A stretch of DNA of 6,078 nt, from assembly GCA_022566435.1 (NCBI GenBank), contig JADFIX010000284.1, positions 1 to 6,078 on the forward strand. Direction: 5' to 3'. Both the position numbers and the translations under genes were made by a program. Origin of the DNA: Planctomycetota bacterium (GTDB lineage Bacteria; Planctomycetota; Phycisphaerae; UBA1845). The notes under the pieces were generated by a model. That model had not been told where the DNA came from. It did no database searches and was given only the letters and a program-made list of their open reading frames with translations. Within the stretch, counting starts at the first letter, position 1, and every line of letters begins with the position of its first letter. This document shows, piece by piece, positions 1-6,078 of the stretch.

Positions 1-1
1 T

Positions 2-3000
2 GAGAATTGGGAGGACTATTACCGCCTTGCCCACATTGAGGACCGAAACGGAAACCGACTCCAGTATGTTTACGATAGTTCCGATCCGACGAATCGGTTG
101 AGTTTTCTCGTTGCGGAAATTTACGAAGCGGCCTATCCGGAACGCAAGCTCCAGTTCTCTTATAATTTGGGTTCCGGGCTCAACGGCGTAGATCGAGGTG
201 ATCGCCTTAATACGGTCACGGATCCGATGGGCCGGGAAACCACGTATTCCTTCGGCCTGTCGGGCGGACAGGCGTGGGACCTGCTCCTCGAGGTCAAGCG
301 CGAAGAAGTGCCGGACGCGGAGAACGGAGATATCCCCGCTCAGCCCACCGTCACCTTTGCTTACCACGCGGTCGAGTTGCCGACCGAAGACACCGAATCA
401 CCACCGAGCCTCCCGCCGACAGATGAGACTACGAAGAATCGCTACGTCGGCCCTAGTTTGATCATCGACGCGCGGGGACACGAAACGACCTTCAGCTATA
501 TAACCGACTTTTTCCCATCTACATTTAACCTGCAAGGGCAAACGTTCTACCAGCAGAAGATTCGTCTCACCGGTGCTTCGACCATCGATGGCCCGGTGGT
601 GCTGACGCAGGAAACACGCACCCCCGAACGCGTCATCACCCGGTCCAAGGATACGCGCGACAATACGGCCAAGTACGATTTCGTGGCCCAACGGCTGCCG
701 GCCGACAACGAGTTTGGTGTAGCCATCTACGTCACCCAACTCACCCGCACGTCCGAGGCACTCAAATCGCAAAACGAGGCCGTGTTCCAGTGGACGGCGG
801 ACGCCTTCGCCAATCTGTTCCACGTGACGGACATGAACGGGAATATGATTGACTACACCTACGGTGACCTTGCTTCGCAACAGAGCAATCAGCCGACGCA
901 GCGTACAATAACGGATATCGGCAGCGGTGAAACCATCACCACGAACTACGAGTATGGCGCCTTCAGCAAGATGACGCGGCTCGTGGACGGGGAGAGCAAG
1001 GAAATGAACTTCATTTTCGACCCCAACGGCAATCGTACCGAAGTGCGCGAAGAGTTAGGTAAGACGACGCTTTATCAATATGCGTCCGACGGTTTTGTCG
1101 ATCAAGTGACCGATCCAGACGGGCGCGTGACGATCTTCACGCGATCGTTCGACGATGCCGATCTGAACATATACTACACGCTCATCTCTTCCGTGACGGG
1201 GTACCCCGGTGAGATGCTCGAACTCGACACCGAAACGGTAAACGACGTGATGGGCAATAAAGTCAGGATGACCGATCCCGAAGAGAACGTCTACACACAG
1301 GTGTACGACGCCCTCTACCGCCGGACCCGGACCACAAACCCGGCTGTGGAAGAAAGCCCGGGCGGACCGCTTGTCACTAGCACTATTGAGTACAAGTACA
1401 ACCTCAACGGTAGCGTCATCGAAGAGACGGACGACCTCGGCAACGTGACCGTTAGCGTCTTTGACCCAATGAACAGAGTCACCAAGTCACGCCGTCGCAT
1501 GACGGATCCGGCCATCAACGACGACGCTGAAGACCTCATTACCACGAATAATTACAACCCTGTCGGGCTCGTCGAAACCATCACCGATCCGAACGGTAAC
1601 GTGACGGAATTCGAGTACGACGCCCTGCTGCGCCTTTGCAAAAAGACGTTCGATGCTTTGGATCTCGGCTACGCGGAAACTTTCGAGTACGACAACAACG
1701 CCGGCTCGGGGGCATTCATGTACACGACCGGTTGGAAGCCCACACGGAGTATCAATCGCCGCGGCTATGCGAGGGACACGGTGTACGACGGCTTCTACCG
1801 TCCGGTGACATCCATTTCACGCCAGACCGACGGCGAGGGCGTCGCGCATGACGATCTCCCGGCCACGAATGAACCGGCCACGATGACCAGCTACAATAAA
1901 GTGCATAATGTCCTGACCACCAAGGAACTGGCCGAATCCGACGCGGGCGGGGATCGAAAGACCGTCATGTTCTACGACGATCTTCGCCGACCTACGATCT
2001 CGTTACTCGATTTTGACGGCGATGGCAATGATGGCGACGTCTACACGCCGGAGATCACCTACGTCAACGATGCGGCCGCATTCATCGACCACGACGCCGA
2101 GGACTTTATCTCACGAAGCGTCTACGATCTTGCCGGCAACGCGATTCAAAGCATAGACGCCGAAAACAACCGCACTGACACGATCTACGACGGTGCCGGT
2201 CGCCCGACCACGGTCAAGCAGGCTGCGGTCGAATTCGGCGATCCCCCACAGTCTGTTCGCCCGACCACGATCACCGTCTACGACAATAACAGCAATGTGA
2301 CGGGAGTCACTGATGCCAACGAAAACCAGACCAAAATGGTCTACGATGCGCGCAACCATTTGACCCGCACTATTCACGACCTCGACGGTGACCAGGTGTT
2401 CGACCCGATTAGGCCCGGTCCCGACGTTGTCATCGACACGCATTTGGACCTGGGCGGCAACGTCGTTCAGACCATCGACGCCAACGGCAACATCTCCAAT
2501 ATGGATAGCGACCGCGCATATCGTGTCATTGAAGTGCGGGGTCCGCCGGTCGCCGACGCCGAAAACGGCGGACAACTGAGGCGTCCCGCCACCCGATCGG
2601 AGTACGACAGGAATTCCAACGTCCTCAAAGTCATCGACCCCCGCGGCGTTCAGACGGTAAGCGAATACGATGGACTGAACCGTGTGCTGTCGACCACCAA
2701 CGCGTTTGACACTTTCGATGCAGTTACCACTTCCAGCTATTACGACCAAAACAACAATGTGATCGCGTTCACATTGGACAACGGCGCCGCCGGACTCCAA
2801 ACCACGGAATTTCTATTCGACCCGATCGACCGACAGGTCAGAGAGATCTGGCCCGGGGGAAACCTCACGACCAAGCAGTATTTCCGTAACAGCCTCGTCC
2901 AGGCCAGCATCGACCCTAAGGGCCAAACCATCGAATCGGACTACGACCGTGCGAACCGTGTGATCACGTCGGTTAGCCGTCGCGCAAACGATTCGATCGA

Positions 3001-5803
3001 AGAAACTCGTACGTTCACTTACGACCGAATGGACAATCTCCTTTCGGCCACGAATTGCAGAGGCGGCGATGCCTCAATCGAGTCCCCGCAGCCGGCGGGG
3101 CCGCCGCACAACATTCTCAAGAACCGCTACATCTCCATTAACCCGGGCAATCCAAGCCTGGCAGCCTTCGACATCAGACTTACGCTCACCGACACACTGG
3201 TCAACACAGTAGCGATCGGTCAGATCGGTTCGGTGTGGTGGGCCGACGTACCGAATGCGAACTGCATTTCCATCGTCGGGCGGAACCGGCCCACCGAACC
3301 GCCGAACTGGAGCGCGTGTGACACCGTGCACCTCACTGGCTGCCCGATCATTCCCACGTCGACATATGACATCGTCACGATCGACGACGGGTCGGTGTCG
3401 GATCCACCCCTGGTCGCCCAAACGCAGGCCCTACCCGGCGGCGGAAAGTGGTGGGGCGACGCGGTGGGCACCTTCAACGGTACCGAATGGACTGCGCCCC
3501 AGGGCACGGCCAACATCGACGATGCGGTCGCGGCGATCAAGACATTTCAGGACCCCAACGCTTGCAACGCCACGCACGTGTCGGTCACCGACCTACATCC
3601 GATCACGAACGACTCCAACAACCAGATCAACAAGCTGGTGAACTTCAACGACGTGTTGCAATTCATCAAGGGCTTTCAGGGAGAGGAATACAATGGTAAT
3701 CTGATCGCCGATTGCCCGGTTTCGGTGGGGGAAATCGAAAAAGGCGCGTGCGGTACTACCGAATTCACCTATGACGCGATCTATCGCGTGGTCGCCGAAT
3801 ATAGAACGGACGCGGGAGAAACGCCGTACACGGTGACGAGTGCATACGATCTCAACAGCAACCGTATTTCGGTCATCTATCCGCAGACCGACCGCACGCT
3901 CACAAGTGAATTCGATCGACTAAACCGCCTCACTCATGTAGTGGACAGCGTCGATGCCAAGATCACAACATATGACTACGACGTCAACAGCAACATCGTC
4001 AATTGCACGAAACCCAACGGCGTGATCGACTGGTTCGCGTTTGATGCCCTCAATCGCGTCACGAGCCACCTGGCTACGGCCGGCGGACCGGACGACATAT
4101 ACAACGCGGCCTACACCTACGATCTCTCCAACCAGCGTCGAACGATCGACGAAGCCGTACAAGGGCATGACCCGCGAAGTCTCGTCTACGGCTACGACGA
4201 GCAATACCGACTCACCAGCGAGGACTGGGCCGGACAGACCTATGCCTACACCTACGACCCGGCCGGCAACCGACAAACGAAGACGATCAACGGTGTCACC
4301 ACGGACTACACCTACAACCACCGTAATGAGATGCTCACTGAGACGACGGACGTCAACACGATAAACTACGTCTATGACCTAAACGGCAACCGCATTCAAA
4401 AGGATGTATTCGACGGCGCCGTGACGGATTACGTTTGGGACGTCAACGATCGGTTGGTCAAGGCCGACGCGAATGGCGCCACCGTTTTCCAGGCATCCTA
4501 CGACTATCGCACGCGGCGTCTCTCGAAGACTGAGGGCGGCAATACGACCTATTTCCGCTACGACGCCGGCGTATCCTTCCAGGAACTCGAAAGCGGTACG
4601 ACCAGCATCAATGTCGAATTTGTTCGCGGATCGGGCATGGGCGGTGGGATCGGCTCGATCCTCTACAGTGATCGCTCCGTTGCGGGCGGCACCGACGAAT
4701 TCTTCTGTTCCAACGCCGTCGGGCACACCGTCGCACTCGCCGATAGCGATGGATTCGTCGTAAAATCTGATCTCTACGAAGCCTTCGGCAATATCGTATC
4801 TTCCTTCGGAGCCTCTTCTAACAATCGCCTTGCGAACACCAAGGAGCGGGATGCGCTGATCGGTCTCGATAACCACGGTTTTAGGTACTATGACCCGGCA
4901 AACGGCAGATACGTCACTAGGGATTCCATCGGCTATTTAGATGGTCTGAATGTTTATCTATATGTGCATAGCAATCCGGTAAACAAGTACGACCCTCTTG
5001 GCCTGTTTTCTTGGGATGATCTGTGGGAGGGTGTTTCAGATGCCTTTGATGACGTTTGGACCGTTGGAGAGCAGCTCTTGTATATGGTATTGAACGCCAT
5101 CAAGGAAGATCCCAGTGAGCCACGCTTTGAAGTTGGAGTGCGCAACGATTTTCTCAGTGGTGATGATAATGATACTCATAATAGTTTTTGGAAATATTCC
5201 AATGGCACCTGGAGTTACTTACTTCAATATAAATTATTTACACCCGCAGCCGGTATCAACGCGCACTATTTCAGTCATACCGAGCTGTCTGCCACGAAAA
5301 CCGGAGACTTAGGATCCGGGTATTCGTACTTTCTGACAGGTGGACTCGGGATGACAGGGAAGGAAGGTGAGTTCGTACAGAATAGCGTGCACAGACTTAT
5401 CGGTGCCAAACCCCGCGTGTGGGATCCTGTGCTGCCCCGGCAGTTTACATACAAACTTGGGGGAGGTATCCTAGACACGTACGAATTCGATAATACCAAG
5501 TTATTCTACGGCGTCGACATGGAATTCTCTAGTTTTATGACTAGTGCAAACGCCAAAGCAGGATTCACTACACAATTCTCGTCGGGTCTGAGCCTCACTG
5601 GCCAGTTTGATATTAAGCGGCAATTCGGCAGCGATTTGTTTCCACGGGATTCTATACGTAAAACGGTTAAGAGCATCACAGGGGAACTGAGTTATGGAAG
5701 ATTCTCGATACGCTCTACCTATACAGACGTGCCGTTGAGGCCATTTCCCGAGAGGCAACTGCAAACCGAAGTCCGCTTCAATATCCTTAATTTTGATTTC
5801 TAG
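2..5803 (+). CDS. RHS/YD-repeat protein with RHS-associated core and LpxR-like C-terminal domain, 5' partial
   Basis: This giant protein carries many YD motifs of the RHS family (forms such as YDALLRL, DPNGNVTEFEYD, YDLNGNRIQK), which in characterised relatives form a hollow beta-barrel cocoon, usually surface-exposed or secreted. Within the window it has 1,933 codons: YD block 1 (codons 1-1017), a Cys-rich insertion (about 1019-1250), YD block 2 (about 1251-1563), the RHS-associated core ending in DPLGL (about 1564-1668), and a 265-residue C-terminal domain (1669-1933). The frame is open to the left edge and the first 32 codons already contain a YD motif (DRNGNRLQYVYD), so the TTG at 98 is not the start. 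The real start and any signal peptide lie upstream. The fold family is very secure. The role of the tip (anchor, enzyme or toxin) is inference. Only 10 Cys are visible, 7 of them in the insertion. No partner gene is visible downstream. Confidence 0.93.
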   Translation, partial: ENWEDYYRLAHIEDRNGNRLQYVYDSSDPTNRLSFLVAEIYEAAYPERKLQFSYNLGSGLNGVDRGDRLNTVTDPMGRETTYSFGLSGGQAWDLLLEVKREEVPDAENGDIPAQPTVTFAYHAVELPTEDTESPPSLPPTDETTKNRYVGPSLIIDARGHETTFSYITDFFPSTFNLQGQTFYQQKIRLTGASTIDGPVVLTQETRTPERVITRSKDTRDNTAKYDFVAQRLPADNEFGVAIYVTQLTRTSEALKSQNEAVFQWTADAFANLFHVTDMNGNMIDYTYGDLASQQSNQPTQRTITDIGSGETITTNYEYGAFSKMTRLVDGESKEMNFIFDPNGNRTEVREELGKTTLYQYASDGFVDQVTDPDGRVTIFTRSFDDADLNIYYTLISSVTGYPGEMLELDTETVNDVMGNKVRMTDPEENVYTQVYDALYRRTRTTNPAVEESPGGPLVTSTIEYKYNLNGSVIEETDDLGNVTVSVFDPMNRVTKSRRRMTDPAINDDAEDLITTNNYNPVGLVETITDPNGNVTEFEYDALLRLCKKTFDALDLGYAETFEYDNNAGSGAFMYTTGWKPTRSINRRGYARDTVYDGFYRPVTSISRQTDGEGVAHDDLPATNEPATMTSYNKVHNVLTTKELAESDAGGDRKTVMFYDDLRRPTISLLDFDGDGNDGDVYTPEITYVNDAAAFIDHDAEDFISRSVYDLAGNAIQSIDAENNRTDTIYDGAGRPTTVKQAAVEFGDPPQSVRPTTITVYDNNSNVTGVTDANENQTKMVYDARNHLTRTIHDLDGDQVFDPIRPGPDVVIDTHLDLGGNVVQTIDANGNISNMDSDRAYRVIEVRGPPVADAENGGQLRRPATRSEYDRNSNVLKVIDPRGVQTVSEYDGLNRVLSTTNAFDTFDAVTTSSYYDQNNNVIAFTLDNGAAGLQTTEFLFDPIDRQVREIWPGGNLTTKQYFRNSLVQASIDPKGQTIESDYDRANRVITSVSRRANDSIEETRTFTYDRMDNLLSATNCRGGDASIESPQPAGPPHNILKNRYISINPGNPSLAAFDIRLTLTDTLVNTVAIGQIGSVWWADVPNANCISIVGRNRPTEPPNWSACDTVHLTGCPIIPTSTYDIVTIDDGSVSDPPLVAQTQALPGGGKWWGDAVGTFNGTEWTAPQGTANIDDAVAAIKTFQDPNACNATHVSVTDLHPITNDSNNQINKLVNFNDVLQFIKGFQGEEYNGNLIADCPVSVGEIEKGACGTTEFTYDAIYRVVAEYRTDAGETPYTVTSAYDLNSNRISVIYPQTDRTLTSEFDRLNRLTHVVDSVDAKITTYDYDVNSNIVNCTKPNGVIDWFAFDALNRVTSHLATAGGPDDIYNAAYTYDLSNQRRTIDEAVQGHDPRSLVYGYDEQYRLTSEDWAGQTYAYTYDPAGNRQTKTINGVTTDYTYNHRNEMLTETTDVNTINYVYDLNGNRIQKDVFDGAVTDYVWDVNDRLVKADANGATVFQASYDYRTRRLSKTEGGNTTYFRYDAGVSFQELESGTTSINVEFVRGSGMGGGIGSILYSDRSVAGGTDEFFCSNAVGHTVALADSDGFVVKSDLYEAFGNIVSSFGASSNNRLANTKERDALIGLDNHGFRYYDPANGRYVTRDSIGYLDGLNVYLYVHSNPVNKYDPLGLFSWDDLWEGVSDAFDDVWTVGEQLLYMVLNAIKEDPSEPRFEVGVRNDFLSGDDNDTHNSFWKYSNGTWSYLLQYKLFTPAAGINAHYFSHTELSATKTGDLGSGYSYFLTGGLGMTGKEGEFVQNSVHRLIGAKPRVWDPVLPRQFTYKLGGGILDTYEFDNTKLFYGVDMEFSSFMTSANAKAGFTTQFSSGLSLTGQFDIKRQFGSDLFPRDSIRKTVKSITGELSYGRFSIRSTYTDVPLRPFPERQLQTEVRFNILNFDF
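2009..2038 (+). other. Asp/Gly loop in a YD linker, possible calcium site
   Basis: The linker between two YD units reads DFDGDGNDGD, which fits the D-x-D-x-D-G style of EF-hand-like and thrombospondin type 3 calcium loops. This is a motif resemblance only. Metal binding is inferred, and acidic linkers also occur in RHS proteins without known metal binding. Confidence 0.4.
2378..2404 (+). other. Second Asp/Gly loop in a YD linker, possible calcium site
   Basis: The sequence DLDGDQVFD sits at the equivalent place in a later linker, after the YD strand ending NHLTRTIH. It shares the D-x-D-G-D core with the loop near 2009, about 370 bases earlier. The recurrence at equivalent positions suggests these acidic loops belong to the longer-period repeat. 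Calcium binding is inference. Confidence 0.35.
3512..3550 (+). repeat. Dockerin-like half-motif 1
   Basis: The 13 residues NIDDAVAAIKTFQ follow a short Gly/Thr stretch. They resemble the V-N-x-x-D-hydrophobic-hydrophobic helix start of a type I dockerin half. The canonical D-x-N-x-D-G calcium loop before it is not evident, so this is dockerin-like at most. Confidence 0.5.
3641..3679 (+). repeat. Dockerin-like half-motif 2
   Basis: The 13 residues NFNDVLQFIKGFQ align without gaps to the first half-motif starting 129 bases earlier. N, D, I, K, F and Q are identical at the same positions and several others are conservative. The polar stretch before it (NDSNNQINKLV) could act as a degenerate metal loop. 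The two-fold arrangement is typical of dockerin-type modules. Confidence 0.5.
3752..4689 (+). repeat. YD-repeat block 2 (regular RHS shell)
   Basis: This is a tight series of about a dozen YD units spaced roughly 20-25 residues apart with short linkers, unlike block 1. Examples are FTYDAIYRVV, SAYDLNSNRISV, SEFDRLNRLTHV, DYDVNSNIVN, FAFDALNRVTS, YTYDLSNQRRT, YGYDEQYRLTS, YTYDPAGNRQT, YVYDLNGNRIQK and ASYDYRTRRLSK. A 14-base identical stretch (4109-4122 and 4244-4257) reflects two of these units. The block ends with the Gly-rich VRGSGMGGGIGSILYSDRS that usually precedes the RHS-associated core. Confidence 0.88.
4690..5005 (+). other. RHS-associated core domain ending in DPLGL
   Basis: This is the hallmark closing segment of RHS proteins (rhs_assc_core). 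It runs from a GHTVALADSDGFVV strand through DLYEAFGNIVSS, KERDALIGLD and FRYYDPANGRYVTRDS to LDGLNVYLYVHSNPVNKY and DPLGL. In studied RHS toxins this segment plugs the cage, and an aspartyl self-cleavage can release the downstream domain just after DPxGL. Both acidic residues of the paired DPxG...DPxGL motif are present here, but the first motif reads DSIG (4922-4933) instead of DPxG. Cleavage is therefore possible but not assured. Confidence 0.9.
5006..5800 (+). other. Variable C-terminal domain, LpxR (DUF2219)-like outer-membrane beta-barrel
   Basis: A 265-residue tip follows DPLGL. It begins with an amphipathic helical linker (about 5009-5110, SWDDLWEGVSDAFDDVW then EQLLYMVLNAI). The remainder is beta-rich and ends in alternating hydrophobic residues with a terminal Phe (EVRFNILNFDF), the signature of outer-membrane barrels. 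Three features recall the lipid A 3'-O-deacylase LpxR family: an early VRNDFLSGDD segment (Asn-Asp at 5144-5149); GKEGEFVQNSVHRLIGA followed by Trp-Asp (5363-5425), with Gln and His four residues apart (5378-5380, 5390-5392); and a later SSFMTSANAKAGF strand. As I recall, the Salmonella LpxR active site uses Asn, Asp and His in such positions. The domain is shorter than typical LpxR (about 230 versus about 300 residues), and I do not find its DRPYAG-like segment. It could be an active enzyme, a degenerate barrel used as an anchor, or an unrelated beta-barrel. Confidence 0.6.
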
Positions 5804-5837
5804 GACGGCGGCCCGCCACTGTGGGGGTGGACGAGCA

Positions 5838-5868
5838 GTCGCGTCGGGCGGGTTATACCCGCCGCGAC
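5838..5868 (+). repeat. GC-rich inverted repeat (hairpin) after the stop
   Basis: The arms GTCGC (5838-5842) and GCGAC (5864-5868) enclose an inner perfect stem GGCGGG / CCCGCC (5847-5852 / 5858-5863) with the loop TTATA. A 4-base bulge sits on the left side. It would be a very stable RNA hairpin 35 bases past the stop codon. It is followed by TTCGGG rather than a T-run, so it is not a standard intrinsic terminator. It may instead protect the mRNA 3' end or be a dispersed REP-like element. Confidence 0.5.
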
Positions 5869-6006
5869 TTCGGGTGTGCTCGGGGCCAAATCCGCCCACC
5901 GTAGTCGCGATACTCCACGGAAGGACCGTTCACTCGCAGATGGGATCAGGCGGGTGGCCCATACCTGAAAGAGACTTGGAGTCAAGCGAATTCTCCGCAG
6001 AATATG

Positions 6007-6034
6007 CGCGCGCCCGTCGCGCGATGGTTTTCTG
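6007..6034 (+). terminator. Possible intrinsic terminator
   Basis: A six-base-pair all-GC stem, CGCGCG (6007-6012) and CGCGCG (6018-6023), with the loop CCCGT is followed by ATGG and then the T-rich TTTTCTGTT. The arrangement suits a rho-independent terminator for the large gene, about 200 bases past its stop. The T tract is interrupted and the stem is short, so the call is tentative. Confidence 0.35.
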
Positions 6035-6078
6035 TTCTGTTGATCGCATAATGACGATTCTGTCTACTCCCTCGGATC

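Larger units (their letters stand above)
2..3052 (+). repeat. YD-repeat block 1 (RHS shell, irregular linkers)
   Basis: This is a protein-level repeat array of the type YD-x-x-G/N-N-x-x-x-x-x-D-x-x-G-x-x-T-x-x-x-YD. Clear units include TDPMGRETTYSF, TDMNGNMIDYTY, FDPNGNRTEV, TDPNGNVTEFEYD, DANENQTKMVYD, IDANGNISNM, IDPRGVQTVSEYD and IDPKGQTIESDYD. The repeats are diverged in DNA sequence, so they are old rather than recent tandem copies. Bases roughly 300-840 are the least regular, with a Pro/acidic stretch near 385-430 and few recognisable YD pairs. From about 1250 to 3050 the pattern becomes a longer period of roughly 65-75 residues: two YD strands followed by a polar linker of 15-30 residues. 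These strands would build the wall of the cage in known RHS structures. Confidence 0.88.
3056..3751 (+). other. Cys-rich, dockerin-like domain inserted within the YD array
   Basis: A 232-codon segment interrupts a single YD unit: the strand ending DRMDNLLSATN precedes it and TTEFTYDAIYR resumes after it. The segment contains no YD motif. It holds 7 of the 10 Cys seen in the whole protein, including one at each boundary, which suggests disulfides in an extracytoplasmic protein. It opens with NRYISINPGNP, continues with a Trp-rich beta-like part (GSVWWADV, PPNWSACDTV, GCPIIPTSTYDI), and ends in two dockerin-like helices followed by DCPV. From memory, similar modules (NRYIS-type start, a conserved Cys/Trp middle, a paired helix near the end) occur at the C-termini of large secreted planctomycete proteins. 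I cannot verify that here. Function is unknown; carbohydrate or protein binding is plausible. Confidence 0.65.
5804..6078. other. Downstream non-coding stretch without convincing gene
   Basis: No reading frame here has protein-like composition or a plausible ribosome binding site. An ATG at 6024 is open to the right edge (MVFCSVDRIM...), but it follows a GC hairpin directly, has no Shine-Dalgarno sequence and shows only 18 codons. Besides the hairpins listed separately there are two minor inverted repeats: GGCGG/CCGCC at 5807-5817, right after the stop, and ATTCT/AGAAT at 5990-6003. Confidence 0.6.

Noticed and set aside
2111..2800. Long open frame (229 codons) on the minus strand
   Set aside because: It is antisense to clear YD repeats. 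The regular TAC-GAC and GGC/AAC codon pattern keeps the opposite strand free of stops. Its translation has no recognisable domain, and other antisense frames (398-880, 3074-3421, 3920-4321, 4379-4876) have the same origin.
3040..3765. Mobile element origin for the Cys-rich insertion
   Set aside because: I looked for direct repeats at the two junctions (around TGCAGAGGCGGC and GGCGCGTGCGGT) and for terminal inverted repeats. I found nothing beyond chance, and no transposase or intein-like motif lies inside.
3752..4689. CRISPR-like or satellite DNA repeat
   Set aside because: The periodicity is at protein level (YD motif). The DNA copies are diverged and lack identical repeats with unique spacers.
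5800..5985. Minus-strand frame of 61 codons past the large gene
   Set aside because: Its composition is that of GC-rich intergenic sequence (Arg/Pro/Ser-rich) with no motif. It spans the hairpin, and no ribosome site supports it.
6024..6078. Possible start of a downstream gene at ATG 6024
   Set aside because: There is no Shine-Dalgarno sequence, it begins immediately after a GC hairpin, and only 18 codons are visible. This is too little to support a gene.

Overview
The window is almost entirely one very large reading frame on the + strand. It runs from the left edge (first complete codon at base 2) to a TAG stop at 5801-5803, giving 1,933 codons with the true start lying upstream. It is the C-terminal part of an RHS/YD-repeat protein, a family of giant secreted or cell-surface proteins whose Tyr-Asp repeats wrap into a beta-barrel cage around or beside a variable C-terminal domain. 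The organism looks like a Gram-negative-type bacterium. My best guess is a planctomycete or relative, because a domain inserted in the repeat array resembles modules I remember from large secreted planctomycete proteins, and because the C-terminal tip looks like an outer-membrane barrel. This is recognition from memory, not a database search.

Layout: 2-3052 is a first YD-repeat block with long irregular linkers, two of which carry Asp/Gly-rich loops resembling calcium sites. 3056-3751 is a 232-codon foreign-looking, Cys-rich insertion that contains a pair of dockerin-like 13-residue motifs. 3752-4689 is a second, more regular YD block. 4690-5005 is the conserved RHS-associated core, ending in the DPLGL motif. 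5006-5800 is a 265-residue variable C-terminal domain, starting with a short helical linker and continuing as a beta-rich segment that I read as related to the LpxR (DUF2219) lipid A 3'-O-deacylase barrel. Base composition falls clearly in this last part, as expected for an exchanged RHS tip.

After the stop, 5804-6078 (275 bases) has no convincing gene. It holds two GC-rich hairpins, of which the second (6007-6023, followed by a T-rich run) is a possible transcription terminator. No immunity gene follows within the visible sequence.

The most interesting points are the apparent RHS-LpxR-like fusion, which could be a self-anchoring surface cage or an RHS-delivered lipid A-modifying domain, and the Cys-rich dockerin-like module sitting inside the repeat array rather than at a protein end.
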